In this document: positions 1 through 12,187 of the stretch, one piece after another
Layout: each line of letters starts with the position of its first letter
Numbering within the stretch: position 1 is the stretch's first letter
Assembly (NCBI RefSeq): GCF_905163445.1
Contig: NC_053191.1
Location: 7,192,001 to 7,256,000, forward strand
Direction of reading: 5' to 3'
Length of the DNA: 64,000 bases
Source of the DNA: Pararge aegeria
Lineage: Eukaryota > Arthropoda > Insecta > Lepidoptera > Nymphalidae
The notes under the pieces: generated by a model
Databases searched by the model: none
What the model was told of the DNA's origin: nothing
Seen by the model: only the letters and a program-made list of their open reading frames with translations
Translations under genes and position numbers: made by a program

Positions 1-294
1 GATGATGTTGGATAAATATTACCAGAAGACTGTAATAATATCATATTTTTCTTAAAATGTAAAAGAGTTAAATAATAGCCTCCCAATCTAATGTGCACTT
101 ATGTACAATCCTTGTTTTTTATCGATATTTTCAAAATATGTAGACTAATATGATCAAAAAATCCTAATCCAGTTCTAAAAGTCAAATCAAATGCAATCAG
201 TGCAATCGTTTATTAAAACGATATTCTTTCGACCATTACAGGGACTCTTTTTTAAAAGTTATATTGCCCTCATGATGATAAGTGCCTAAAAATA

Positions 295-600
295 GAGCAA
301 CACGGAGGCCATGCATGTAAAAAACATATCCCACATCGTGCCGCCCGGTGCCCAGCCACTTGAGGCGTAGCTGTTAAGCCTCTAGTGCCTATAATCACAC
401 CGGCTACCAGTGGCGAGCACAGGAATTCTGACCAGGAAAGCAGTAAAATGGCATAAAATGTCAAAATCTCTGTTGCCAGTTTTATGAAAATGTTAGGGTA
501 GGCAGCGCTTTTGTGCATATATGAAGTGCACGCCACTGCCAGCTACCACACGCTTTAATAAGGAACACAGCTGCTTGGCGGCAGAAATAAATAACGCTTT
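295..600 (+). repeat. dispersed repeat E, interrupted by a MITE
   Basis: Shares blocks such as gaggcgtag..gttaagcctc and cttggcggcagaaata with copies at 10085-10282 (reverse), 40703-40925, 46305-46470 and 50522-50625. The copy is split by the MITE at 408-538. Class is unknown. Confidence 0.6.
408..538. mobile_element. short hAT-type MITE (CAGTGGCG ends)
   Basis: It begins CAGTGGCGAGCAC and ends GTGCACGCCACTG, so the ends are inverted repeats. It is flanked by ccggctac (400-407) and ccagctac (539-546), an 8-bp target duplication with one mismatch, and it interrupts repeat E. The ends match those of the fold-back elements at 19378, 35284, 44206 and 49889. Confidence 0.7.
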
Positions 601-702
601 AGCACTTCCTCGGTCAGACATCGTCAAACTTTACGTTTTTTTTAGCAGCGTCGTGGTCTATGACCCTGACCCCAGAGATGAGAGAAGAAGACATTAACTG
701 TG

Positions 703-978
703 TGATTGATTATAATCATTATCATCATCATCATCATCATCATGTCCCATAACAGGCCCACCACAAGATATGGGTCTACTCGCATAATGAGTAGGGTTTA
801 CGCCGTATTTCACGGTAAATTGTGGGTAATTTCGGATTGACACGCCTTTGAGAACTTTATATAGGCAGGCATGCAGGTTTCCTCACGATGTTATATTTTA
901 ATTGCTTAAATTAAGAAACGCACTTATCTCCGAAGATTACAGGCTAAAACCCAAAAAGGCTGTCACCGCTTCAGGATA
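703..978 (-). mobile_element. SINE-B copy (tRNA-derived), reverse orientation
   Basis: In this strand it reads (atc)n, then gcccaccacaagatatgggtct, and later gcatgcaggtttcctcacgatg, the reverse of the SINE-B body seen at 10511, 24696, 44358 and 48050. The microsatellite at 722-742 is its tail. Confidence 0.65.
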
Positions 979-1209
979 TAATACTTCAGTTAATTTTAAT
1001 TCAAACTCTTTAGAATTTGGGCGGGACAAATCGAAATTATAAAGAATTCTACCTATGGACAAAAGATTGTATCTACTCACCATGTGATTATTCTAAGAGT
1101 TTACCGAAATTAGATCATCAGATAATACCTAAATATCAATAAGGAACTGTGATAATTAATTATCGACGGACGTGAAATAATAGTTTAATATGCAGATTTT
1201 TTTCGGTTA

Positions 1210-1312
1210 GTCAGACGAATTCGCAAGGCGTAGGCGCACACAGTTGGTATAAGGACACACATTATGAGTTGAAGGCACGTTTTCCTCTTCGCGACACGGA
1301 CGTACGGACGGT
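1210..1312 (+). other. candidate 5' UTR exon of the EGF-module gene
   Basis: The coding exon at 2639 starts right after a splice acceptor, so transcription should begin upstream. This stretch is more GC-rich than its surroundings, has an initiator-like cacagttgg near 1238 and ends at a strong donor, gtaagt at 1313. The assignment is an inference without transcript support; another upstream exon, possibly outside the window, is equally possible. Confidence 0.25.
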
Positions 1313-2638
1313 GTAAGTGTTTGCAGTGGTCAAGTTTATTTATTACTATATTATCTCTTAGTCCGAATAATTAAATTCCTAAGTGATAAAGTGCGACGTA
1401 AAGAAACATTCAGAAAGTGCAGTATTTATTTATCCCAAATTTATAAATTTACCGGATATACTGTGTCAGATTTGAACTTAACGGACTAAATTAACTTAAA
1501 TTAATTACAAATTTGATTGGATCTAGACGTTAGTTAAAAATAATAATGGAAATGGAATTAACTAAGTAATCAGATCAAATTAATGTTTTCATATTGTTTT
1601 GCCGTTTCGCACTAATCTTCGTAATTTTTGTATAATAAATTACCTCAGCATGTTTGACGCGTTTACTATCGTATGATTGACGTCCAGTTAAAATAACCAA
1701 TTAAAGTGACTTAAATTTGGGATGAGTATACCTAAGGCTTTGCTTTACAATAGATTTCTTTAATATTAATCATTTATTACTAATTTTTTTTTTGACTAAG
1801 ACACTTTAACTTTTTTTTAACAAAACATCCATGATCCACCTACCTTATCAACATCAGATGTTAAAATATTAAGTGTAATTCAATATAATTTTCAGTTCAT
1901 GCGAGACACCTAAATAAGTAAATAAAAAATTACACCTGTTTGTATAATTAAATCTATTGTAAAATAGTTACAATAAAAATAATATTTATATTTTTTCCTA
2001 GACATTTTTGATTTGAACGCGGTAGTTGCGGTTTTGTATATTTAAGTTTATATGCAGGTTTAACTTTTGTACTTTACAAAACACAGATGCCATTTCGACT
2101 TACAAGTAGTATTTACCTATGTTATTGATCGCACGTGTGACGTTAGATATTTCTATTCATTCAGGTACAAACAAAATTAACATTGCAAATTCATGTTACT
2201 ATATTCGCACATAGTTTTCTTTATTAGATCAATATGAATTATTATGAGTCTGCATTGCCCATCTACATTCGTATCAAGTGGTTTTTTTATATTTTTTATT
2301 AACTACTTTGTCATCTAAAAACGTAAAGGATTTATATACGAGTTGTGCTTTTAACAACGCACTGTTTGATATAATCGTATGATAGAGAAATACTATCTAG
2401 CAAATATTTATTATTTACTAGCTGTCCCGGCGAACTTCCTACCGCGGATCTTTTTATTTTTTTGATGAATGTTATATTTTAATACTTATATACTATTCCG
2501 GACTAAGAGAAATCCAAAAAAACTAATATCATAAAAATTTGTCCAACCATTCTTGAGTTATAAATGGTGTAACTAACACAACTTCCTTATAGATTTGCAA
2601 AACTTCCTATTAATAAGTAATTTACATTCTCTTTATAG

Positions 2639-5600
2639 ATGGAGGGGAAACTTTTATACGTAGCGTCTTTGGCGCTTATAGCTTTCAGCTACAGTGTTGA
2701 GGGTAAGTTTTATTGTAATTAACAAAGAATTATTTAAAAAGTAGTAGTAGTAAAATTGATTGATAGCGAATGAAGCCGAGCGTAATTACCACCGAAAAGA
2801 AGTGCCGCTAAGCGATTTAGCGTTTCGGTACGATGTCGCGTAGAAGCCGATTGCGATATGGGTTTATAATAACTGCTATATCCATGACTGGTTGGCCCCT
2901 TACCATCTTAGATTGCATCATCACCTACCAGAGGGTGAGACTGCAGTCAAGGGCTAACTTCTAGTGGAATAAAAAAAAGAAAACCTAGCCGTAGGTATTT
3001 GTTGTTGGAAGTTAGCACTTAGAATTGATCTTACCTGATTGACGCCCCCAAGGGCCGAAAGATAATTACGGGTGAAGCTTTTAGGCGAAAGATGATAGTG
3101 ATGAAGATATTTCTTAGGTACTCTCTAGAAGATATGTGTCCGGTACTACTGAACACCTACACCCATTTTTTTATACTTGCCTACTATCTGCCTTTATTAG
3201 ACACCAGTTCAATAACCTCGTTAAATTAAGCGTAGTCACTCCCAAAAGTCACTTCTATGCAATTTTAAATATATTTTGGGTCTGCTTTTAGGGTTCCGTT
3301 GTCAAAATGGTAAAACGAATATGGCAACCTTATAGTGCTACTTTTTGTCCGCCAAAACCCAATGGACACTACTAAAGACCACTACGCCAACACGGCTAGC
3401 ATGGGCAGGAGACAATTATCTCCCCGGAGAAAGGATAAAAACATATCTTCTCCCACAGCTTTATCAACTCTCAGCACGGCTAGCATGGGTAGGAGAAATT
3501 TATCTTCTCCAATAGCTTCATCTATTTTCAGATCACTGGGGCACAAGTGGAAATAATATCCAAATAATATGTGTGTAATAATTAAAGGGGATAAACTTCT
3601 CCTATTCTATATTCCTGTGCTTTAGAAGGTGGACACGTTAATTATATCCCCTGTCCGGGGATATAATCAGGGTATATAATTTATGTCTCTTATGACAAGG
3701 GATACAATTATCGTCTCCACCTGCTAAAGCACGGGAATATGGCATAGGAGAATTTTACTCCCGTTTATTATTACACATATTATTATTTGGATATTTTTTC
3801 ACTTGTGCGCTTGAGAGTTAATAAAGCTGTGGGAGAAGATAACTTTTTATTTTTTCCCCGGGGATATAATTGTAGTTTAAAAGCCCATGCTAGCCGTGCT
3901 GGGCATTGGCGCACAAGTGGAAATACTATATGTGTTATAATAAACGGGGTTAAACTTCTCCTATTCCATGTTCCCGTGTTTTAGCAGGAGGACCACGGTA
4001 CTTTTATCCCCTGTCAGGGGATATAATCGGGGCATATAATTTGTGTCTCCTGCCTATGCTAGCCCTGCAGGGAGGTCGTCACCTTTGCTTTTAATAAATA
4101 AAAGCTTGTGTGTTTGTTTGGGGATGTAATGAACTTAAGCTCTACTAAACTAAAGAAAGTAATGTAAAGCAGAAAAAGATTGTTTTCGTTATTCATCATA
4201 GTTTTCCAAATCCCACATGTGTAGGCAGGTCGTGGGTGTTATTTTGTAATATATTAGATTAAACGCATAATCGACTACGTAAGCATTGTTACAATAATAA
4301 GCTTCCGAGATCCGTCAAGTGGGCAAGGACATAAGGTTTAACGTGGGCGATAACTCGTTTACACACTTATAAGGCTGTAGTCATGGTCGGGCCTGCGCCG
4401 CCTCACGGTCTCATGATGACTTATGAGTAAATATGGGAACGATTTAATTAATTGTTTTATATGGAGTTCAGGTATTATAAGAAATCTGGCACTTAGTAGT
4501 TACAACTTGGCAGTCTTTTCCGGAAGTCTTCCAATAGGAGCTTGGCTGGAGTTGAAACGCGGAAGACCTAAACTTATTATATACCTATGCTACAGCATAA
4601 TTAGATAAACAGTTAAAAATATATATAAGAGGTAGTCTGACATGAGGTTAAACGCGTAAGAGGTAAAACGCGATTCCCTTTACAAAACGAACATTAAGCT
4701 TAATTTTCTGTTCTGCGAATAGCAGGGATGATCTGTTATCTGTATAGAGTATTTTTTATAATTTAATTCACACGTATTCTTTACGCTTATTTCGCTTCGA
4801 TACGGGAACATCATCAAGAGATCCGTCGATTTTACTACGAAGCAAAATCAACATCTCCGGACGGACGGACAAAGCGAAACGCGCGTAGAAGTAGGTACAT
4901 TGCCGAAAATTTGTTTGGTAGTGGAGTATAAAGATTGAAGAAATTATAAATTAAGTACACCGTGCAGATTCTCCTACTATTCGCGGAACATACCTGGTAC
5001 TTTAGTTCGGATTTTCAAGTACCCAAATACATAAATTAATGTATTACCTTCACAGGACAACGTTACCTCAACTACAACGCTCGAGGTTACTTCGGCAACC
5101 GCAACCTGTATGAGCACGGCCGCTCAATCTCGGACGATCAGGTGCGATGCGGGCCGAGCACTTGTGGAGTTGGAGCGCACTGCACACACGGGAGTGTCAG
5201 ACCCGTGTGCGCTTGCTTGCCTGGATACTCCGGCGACCCGCTGTCGCAATGCATCAAAATCGAGTGTGTTGGTAAGTTACCTATTATGTTATTCGTATGT
5301 AGTTTTTTTTTAGTTTAACTATACGTCCGTTTCATTTGGAAATATAATTTATTATTTTATTTGCAGAAAACAGCGAATGTCGCGCTCACCAATCATGTGT
5401 CAACCAACATTGCATTAATCCTTGTGAAGGAGCCTGTGGACACAACGCAAATTGCGATGTAAGCAATAAGTAGTTAGCATAGGTATTTCCTTTTTGCAAA
5501 AATATTGATATACATTTGTTTGTATGTGTGTTAGCGATTGTGTTGGAATCTCTTTATTTATATTCTAACTGGACTGAAACTAAAGACTAAAATATTTACG

Positions 5601-8600
5601 GTCTTCTTTAATTTGTCTTGGGTTAAATGTGCAATATTGCACATTTCACTTAGCTTTAGTTTATTTATTAAATAACTGTGTTAAGGAATAACTAGACAAT
5701 TTTTACATAATTTTAGTTTAAGCGAAAATATATCTTGGGCTTACTAAGTGATATTCTAATATAATATAGTTAGATAATAATGTATTTATTTTACATAACA
5801 CATTTATGTGTATTTAATAAAGCATGCAAGCATGAATGTGTCACACAGCTATAAAAAAGGCTTTTTTCAAAGCTACAAAGGTTTCGAAGATACATTAAAC
5901 CACCTTGGCTAAAATGGTTTAATTGCCAAAGAAACATCGGTGACGGTGACGAACAGCTGATATTCTGTTACGTAAGAACTTTTTTTCTTCGGCTACCCTT
6001 TTTCACATTTCCACCTGGCTCGATTTTTGTGTTGTGACCTTATACCTTCAACATTTATATATTTACCTGTGGCCTTATACCTTCACCACTTATGTGTTTA
6101 CCCTTTAATAAACTTGTTTCTTTGTACCTAGGTCCGTCAACACGTTCCAGTTTGCTCTTGCCCCGCTGGTTATACAGGAAATCCCTTCTCATCATGCAGA
6201 ATTGCCGATCCCGGTATGTCACATTAGATCTTAAAATAAACATACTGTTCTAATCCATAAAAGATGGGAACCCTTACAAAAATTATATTGTCCATTCATT
6301 ACGTTCATTGCTTTATTGAAAACAACATTTCATTTTATTGCAGAGGAAGCGTGCCACCCGTCTCCATGCGGACCCAACACTAAGTGCCATGTTGCCAATA
6401 ACCAGGCCATCTGCACCTGTCTTCCTGGATACAGAGTAAGCACAGTTTCCCTGACCGATTTCGATCACGATGGTTAAAGTCCAGCGACATTTTCCAACCA
6501 CGCTGGAGACATAACAGGTGCACAGGTGTGTGCACGAACACAGATGCACTCTCTATTTCCTTATTCTCATAGTCCGATGGGACGGCAGCTCCGTCACGCA
6601 ACACACAATCACAGCCAGACAGCTTAACACAATCTCTGGAATCAGTGCTTCTCCACTTGACCAGACTAGGGCTATTAAGTGGCAGTATTCTTGTTATTAT
6701 TTATTATTATTATTAACGGCTAGCATGGGCAGGAGACAATTATATCCCCTGGGAAAAGATATAAATTTATCTTCTCCCACAGCTTTATCAAATCTTGGTG
6801 CACAAATCGAAATTATATCCAAATTATATTTGTGTAAACGGAGGTAAATTTCTCCTATTCCATGTTCCCGTTATTTATGAGGTAGGCATGTTAATTATAT
6901 CCCTCGTTAGGGTATATAATCCGGGTATATAATTTTTATCTCCTGCCCGTGCTAGCCCTGCTGTACTTAGTCTTAGTTTATCGACGACAAGGTATGTCAA
7001 ATAAACTACCATTTTAAGACAACACTGTTTTAAGCAATTTATAATTTATCTCGATAATGTGCTCGGCGTGTGTTTGTCTACCAATCCGCACTTGGCCAGC
7101 GTGGTAGAACCATACTCATTCTGGGAGATGATCAGTGCCCTTCATCATATCAACCGATAGACGTCCACTGCTGGACATAGGTCTTTTCCATGGTTCTGTG
7201 CCGCTTGGATCCAGCGGCTACCTGAGACGCGCTTAATGTCCTCTGTCCACCTCGTTGGGGGTCGACCAACGCTGCGCTTAGCAGTTCGGGGCTGCCATTT
7301 CAGCACCTTGGGACCCCAACGTCCATCCTATCTCCGAACTATGTACCTCGCCCATTGCCACTTCAGCTTCGCGACTCATTAAGCTATGTCGGTAACTCTG
7401 GTTCTTCTACGAATCTCCACATTTCGGATTCGATCGCGTAGAGATACTCCGACCATAGCTCTCTCCATCGCCCGCTGAGTTACTCTGAGCCTTCTTACTC
7501 AGTGCCCTTTAGTGAACCAGAAATGGGTTGATGGTGATGACATTGTTTTAAGCTATAGTAGTAAGGCCTCGAAGACGAATATTCGGGAACCTTCATAGAT
7601 TTCGGACGGAATATAGATACTTGATTAACTTTCTTCTTTTTTAGGGTAGCCCTCTGTCCGGCTGTAGACACGAGTGCGACTCTGATAGCGACTGCAGCAC
7701 GCAACAGTCGTGTCGCGACTTCAAGTGCGTGAGTCCATGCAGCGACTGTGGTGTCAATGCTGACTGCGAGACTGTCTCCGCTCATCGCGCCATCTGCAAG
7801 TGCCCCAGAGTAAGTTTATTTACGTAACTGAATACAGATTATACATTCTAAAACTGACTATTAGTTAATCTATATGGTGGGAAAAGCATATGGAGGTGGA
7901 CGGGAGATGTTTTTAAAAAAGTAAGGGCAAGTTTTTAAAGATTATTTATTACTTGACGTGCCGCTTAGTTGAGCGCAAAGTGTAGCGCAACAACTGGCTA
8001 GTACATAATTACTCGAAGGGGGATCTTTAACGGGCGTTTTAGCTGTAGAAAACCACAAATTTCAAACCTGTAACTATCGTTAGTTCTAAGGAGCATTAAC
8101 AATTAGATAATTATGGTCTGAGCTATTTCCATGTTTGAAACTAGCGCCCGATTTGGGACCCGTAATTATATTTTAAAGAGATTGTCAAAAGGTTAAAGTA
8201 TTAGAAGTTACACTAATATAATTATTGTAGCTTGTAAGTAGGTATATTCTTTTTTTTTAAAGAATAGGAGTGCTCCCATTATGTATACACTTATGCTTAA
8301 CTAGCATTTGCCCGCAACTTGTGCTTACAATGTCTGCTATGCAAGATTCAATCCCCTACTATGGGGTACTAATGGGGTATCCATTAAAGGTTGGTTTTCG
8401 TTTTAAAAAAACCTATACTTAGATTTACTTTATTTAAAATTGAGCTCCTGACAATAAGTAGGAAGCTACAGTGTAAATAATAGATAAAAATATACTAGGC
8501 AGTCTTTAGGGACTGCCGATCGAAATGAAAACTAAATCGATGTATATTTACACAGTATAAAATAGCTGACGGGCATGCCTGAGGCGAGTTCCTTGATTTT

Positions 8601-11600
8601 TGTTCACCCAAAAACACTCAACGCGCCTTCTTCACCTCGAATTTATTTATCAGGGCTACCACGGCGACCCGCACCGGATCTGCTCAGCTGAGTGCACATC
8701 CGACAGCGAATGCCCCAGCTACAAGCCAGCGTGTGTTTACAACGCCTGCATTAACCCTTGCACGAACGCTTGCGGTGTGAACGCGGACTGCAACCTGCGC
8801 GGTTTGACGCCCGTATGCTCCTGCCCTAAGACCCACACGGGCGATCCGTTCGCCTTCTGCAGGCCTTTCGAAGCGCGTGAGTAATGAAAATCAATCAATG
8901 AGTCATCAACATCATACTTATTAAGACTGGCCTTCCGCTGACAGCGTAGGTGACAGGTATACTTTATGACAGGTACATTGACGTACCTGTTACATAAAGT
9001 ATACCTATCAAGTCGATAATTAAAAAATTTGGAAAATCCAAAAGTGCACGCCTCATAATCTCATTTTTTTCACAATAAAATTGATTTTTTTTTAACTGAA
9101 ACTTTCAATGCTCATTACAATTTTTTTTTTCATATTAATTATTATTCATTTTTTGTAAACAAGACACGGGAATGTCATAATGATTGCACATTGAAAGTTA
9201 CAATTAATATTAGCTAGAATAATTACATGGAATTTAACGACAGTGAATTGAACGCTCATATTAACTAAGAAATTATGTCGTGTGTTACTTTAGGTAATTA
9301 AAAAAAAAATATTCCGATACGATCATTTTTTCTACCAATTTTATGCCACATACACCCGTCCATACACGGACGTCCAGAAAAGATTATGTTTAATGTTATT
9401 ATTTACTATGTTAAACAAAAATATTGTTATTGAAATGTATTTTATGTGCCTGACAAATTATTTGACTTGATATTAGTGTACTCAAATTAACCTGTAAGTG
9501 CAATATAAAATAACAAAAAATCAATTTCAGTTTCGAGAAAAGTGCTTTTTTTGAAATGTCGAGAGTAGAGCACAACCTCAACGCTTCGCTTATGAGGCGT
9601 GCAATAGCGAAGACCACAGTCTTATGTGATGCTTTATTCTGCCTCTCTATTTATTTAATGGTAAACATTGCTACGGATCACGTTAACTACGGTCTAACGG
9701 TCAACGTTCACCGCTGCGCTAGGGAGATCGCCCTCTCTCCTGGTAGAAAGTAGTAGCTAGTTACCATCCTACCGACAAAGAAGTGCTGCTAAGGAATTTA
9801 GCGTTCCGCTACGATGCCTCGTAGAAACGTCTTAGTCGCTCCCATCGTAGACTGCATCAAAACATACCACCAGTTGCGATTGCAGTCAAGTGTTAAGTTG
9901 TAGTGGAATACTAAAACAAATCTTCTGCAGGTGACCTTTGCGAGCCAAACCCATGCGGTGCCAACGCGAAGTGCACACCCGGCCACGACCGCACCGGTGC
10001 TGAACGCCCCGTATGCACCTGTCCTACTGGATACCGCGGAAACGCACTTGTCTCTTGCGAAAAGGTACTTTTTTTTTTAAATTTAGTAGTAGTAGAGCTT
10101 TTTGTGACGGAGCTCTTGCGGGAATACTACTTCTTAATTTTACCGTCAAGCAAGCAGTACCCTCTTGCTGTGTTCCGGTCTGAAGGGCGTGGTTGCCGGT
10201 GTAATTACAGGCACAAGAAGCACGACTCAGGTTGATGGACACAGGGCGGTACTTTGTAGCTCGTGCCCTTCAAAGTATTGCTCTGTTTATAAGCGATGGG
10301 TTTTCGGTTAACATCAGGTGGAAAACCATCGCATCGCAGGAAACACTTGGATTATAGGGTTAGGTTGTACCTACAAATTTTAAAAACACACCTATCAATT
10401 ATATCATAACCAACAGTACCACAGGCCAACAAAGCAAAAAAAAGACGCCGAAGCCATTATGAAAAATAGAAAGAATAAACAACAACTTAATTAGGGTGGT
10501 ATAAAATTCTTAAGAAGCCGAGTTAGCCCAGTACGTCGGAATTCAACTTTCGGGGAGCCGAATTCGAATCCCAACGCACCTGTAACTTTTCTAAGTTATG
10601 TGTTTTTGTATTGCTTCAATGATGAAGGTACCTAAACATCGTGAGGAGACCAACATGCCTGAGAGTTCTCCATGTTGTTCTCAAAGGTGTGTGGAGTCCA
10701 CCAAATCGCACTGGGCCAGCGTGGTGAACCACAGCTTAAGGGGTTACCTTCTCATTGTTGAAGGAGACCCAAGCACTGTAGTAGGCTAGTAATGGGTTGA
10801 TATAATGATGATGATGATGAAAATGATTTTTATGAAGTCACTCGAATGTCGTTAGTGACTAGGCGTCTAGGCCTATTTAAAGCGGGAGAGAGTACAAAAT
10901 GAAAGAAAAGTAACATTTTTACATCAACTTATTCGTTTCTCAGGGTGAATGTGAGCTGGACTCCCAGTGTCCGGATAACTTAGCGTGTGTCGGCTACGAA
11001 TGCGTCGACCCATGTCTCGGCAACACGCAGTGCGGTACCGGTGCGGTGTGCATGGCGCGACGACACATCGCCGTCTGCACTTGTCCAGGAGGTAATTAAT
11101 TAATTTATTTATTACTAAAGCCGCTATCAGATTTTATAAAATTAAAATTATAAATGCGGGGCAATCTTTCACTAACATCGGCAAGAAGTGAAAACTAAAT
11201 CCATGTATATATATGTACCAAAAACGACAACCCAAAAAGTGCTCATGTTATTTCTTGAGTGACACAAAAGTGCTCAACTTATAATGTTTATACCAAGTTT
11301 TTGTTTTCCTACCCTTCCATTAGAATACACAGATTACAAATCTGTTTATCCTTTGGCAAAGGCCGCCTCCAACCCTTTCCATACTTCTCTTTTTATTGCT
11401 CGCCTTGTTCTAAATCTTCTTGCTATAGAAGCACTTTCATCCGACCATATTTAGAATTGCTGTTCCTTCCTCTTCTTTCAGCAGCCCTGTTTTCTGAGTC
11501 CAAGGCTGTGGGTTCTATTCCCACAACCGGAAAATGGTTGTGTTATAAACATGAATGTTTTGTTGTGTGTTCTTCTTGAACAAGGCAAGGTTTAAATGAT

Positions 11601-12041
11601 AATCTAAGGATATACAGGCATACATCAACCGTTCGCCAATAGTTATTACCTAAGTGTTGGTAAAATCTTTTTTTTCTATAGACATCGCCTTAATCATTAG
11701 GCATTTGATTTAGGCGACGCCTAGGTTTAGTTAAAACGGGAATAACTCTCCTCAGTTATTTTTAGACTGTTAAAAATCAACGAATTTATTCTTCCACAGA
11801 TCACCACGGAGACGCCCTCGTGAGCTGTTACCAGTCCCACTCAGAAGCAGCCTCCACTCGCTACTACAGATACAAACGTAACGGCAACTTCACCGAATCC
11901 GAAAAACCCTCAAAAGATACCGACGCTGCTAAAGAGCCAACTAAACTTACCACCGATCTCAACAAGCCAGCGAAAGCCACTGCCCCGGTTGTGGAAACCC
12001 CCAAGGAACCGACCTTTACCCTCAGAAATTCAAAAGAATAA
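2639..12041 (+). CDS. secreted EGF/dumpy-type cysteine-rich protein, 10 coding exons
   Basis: Spliced model of 485 residues; the frame stays open across every junction. Exons: 2639-2702, 5056-5271, 5367-5458, 6132-6213, 6344-6435, 7645-7809, 8654-8876, 9931-10064, 10944-11091, 11800-12041, all with GT-AG borders. Residues 1-21 form a signal peptide (hydrophobic VASLALIAFSY). From about residue 53 to 410 come repeated modules of the form CxxNPCGxNAxC...CxCPxGYxGDP, interleaved with CxxDSDC/CVxxxCxxPC units; this alternation is typical of the insect dumpy EGF/DPY family. The last ~70 residues are rich in Lys, Thr, Glu and Pro, with no membrane helix or zona pellucida domain. A secreted matrix or cuticle-associated role is inferred from family resemblance only. 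An acceptor (ctttatag) lies directly before the ATG, so a non-coding 5' exon is likely. Many introns carry SINEs and other repeats. The product could equally be named notch-like or tenascin-like by similarity search. Confidence 0.88.
2703..5055. repeat. intron 1 of the EGF gene with SINE-C and composite repeat F
   Basis: Contains a SINE-C body fragment (about 2770-2975) and a composite of repeat F (3393-4070). The latter carries the 17-bp block agcacggctagcatggg at 3473-3489 and its exact inverse at 3884-3900, plus short palindromes in cccctgtccgggg near 3650 and cccctgtcagggg near 4010. Related F copies lie at 6717-6965 and 12880-12975. No ORF in it looks coding. Confidence 0.65.
6717..6965 (+). 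repeat. repeat F copy in EGF gene intron 5
   Basis: Opens with acggctagcatgggcagg, contains gttaattatatccc and closes with cccgtgctagccctgc, matching the modules at 3393-4070. The inverted terminal blocks (gctagcatgggcagg / cctgcccgtgctagc) suggest a non-autonomous DNA element, but no target duplication was confirmed. Confidence 0.6.
7147..7500 (-). mobile_element. RTE-like LINE remnant, reverse transcriptase C-terminal region
   Basis: The reverse strand encodes, with breaks, the typical end of insect endonuclease-reverse transcriptase proteins: VGRPPTRW-like and WAGHIVRR-like segments upstream of a QQWTSI-like end (plus strand gacgtccactgctggacata). A second copy at 51955-52340 preserves RDTDIAQRVSKL. 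It lies in intron 5 of the EGF gene and is not functional. Confidence 0.65.
7810..8653. other. EGF gene intron 6
   Basis: AT-rich intron with no recognised gene or repeat apart from short poly-T runs. Confidence 0.5.
8955..9006. repeat. near-perfect hairpin in EGF gene intron 7
   Basis: Arms 8955-8976 and 8983-9006 pair throughout except for a two-base insertion, with loop attgac. The rest of intron 7 (8877-9930) is AT-rich and ends in a SINE-C fragment (9754-9918) directly before exon 8. Confidence 0.75.
9754..9918 (+). mobile_element. SINE-C body fragment
   Basis: The block ttaccatcctaccgacaaag, followed by an aagtgctgctaag..tttagcgtt block and later tgcagtcaagtgttaagttg, matches the body of the SINE-C copies at 62278 and 53655 in opposite orientation; the tRNA-like head is missing. 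Confidence 0.65.
10085..10282 (-). repeat. repeat E copy, reverse orientation, EGF gene intron 8
   Basis: Contains gggcgtggttgccggtgtaa and ggtctgaag, the inverse of the E copy at 46305-46470. Confidence 0.55.
10511..10820 (+). mobile_element. SINE-B copy (tRNA-derived)
   Basis: Starts with a tRNA-like head: box A-like gagttagcccagtacg and box B-like ccgaattcgaatccc. The body includes cctaaacatcgtgaggag and actgggccagcgtggtgaac, and the tail is (gat)n at 10806-10820. Well-preserved copy in intron 8 of the EGF gene. Confidence 0.75.
11480..11562 (+). mobile_element. truncated SINE-A copy
   Basis: Retains ccctgttttctgagtccaag and the box B gggttctattcccac, as in the SINE-A copies at 26338 and 26889. 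The first box and the 3' body are missing. Confidence 0.6.
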
Positions 12042-12181
12042 GTTAAAATAACTAAGTTTAAAGAACAATGAAATAATTTACGAATTGATGCTTCGTTTCA
12101 GAACGACTTTCATGAACGTAATATTTTTACGTGCTTAAAAAACATTCTTTAACATTGGATCGATACAATGGATGGGTATTA

Positions 12182-12187
12182 AATAAA
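12182..12187 (+). terminator. polyadenylation signal of the EGF gene
   Basis: AATAAA lies 141 bases after the TAA stop codon at 12039-12041. Confidence 0.6.

Larger units (their letters stand above)
1..2638. other. upstream spacer with repeats
   Basis: No coding region is supported. It holds repeat E with a nested MITE (295-600), a reversed SINE-B copy with an (ATC)n tail (703-978), the possible 5' exon above, and a dispersed repeat starting CTAGCTGTCCCGGCGAACTT at 2419 and running to about 2600, just before the first coding exon. The remaining 1320-2400 is AT-rich and shows nothing recognisable. Confidence 0.6.

Noticed and set aside
722..742. CRISPR-like or satellite array of ATC units
   Set aside because: It is the microsatellite tail of a reversed SINE-B copy.
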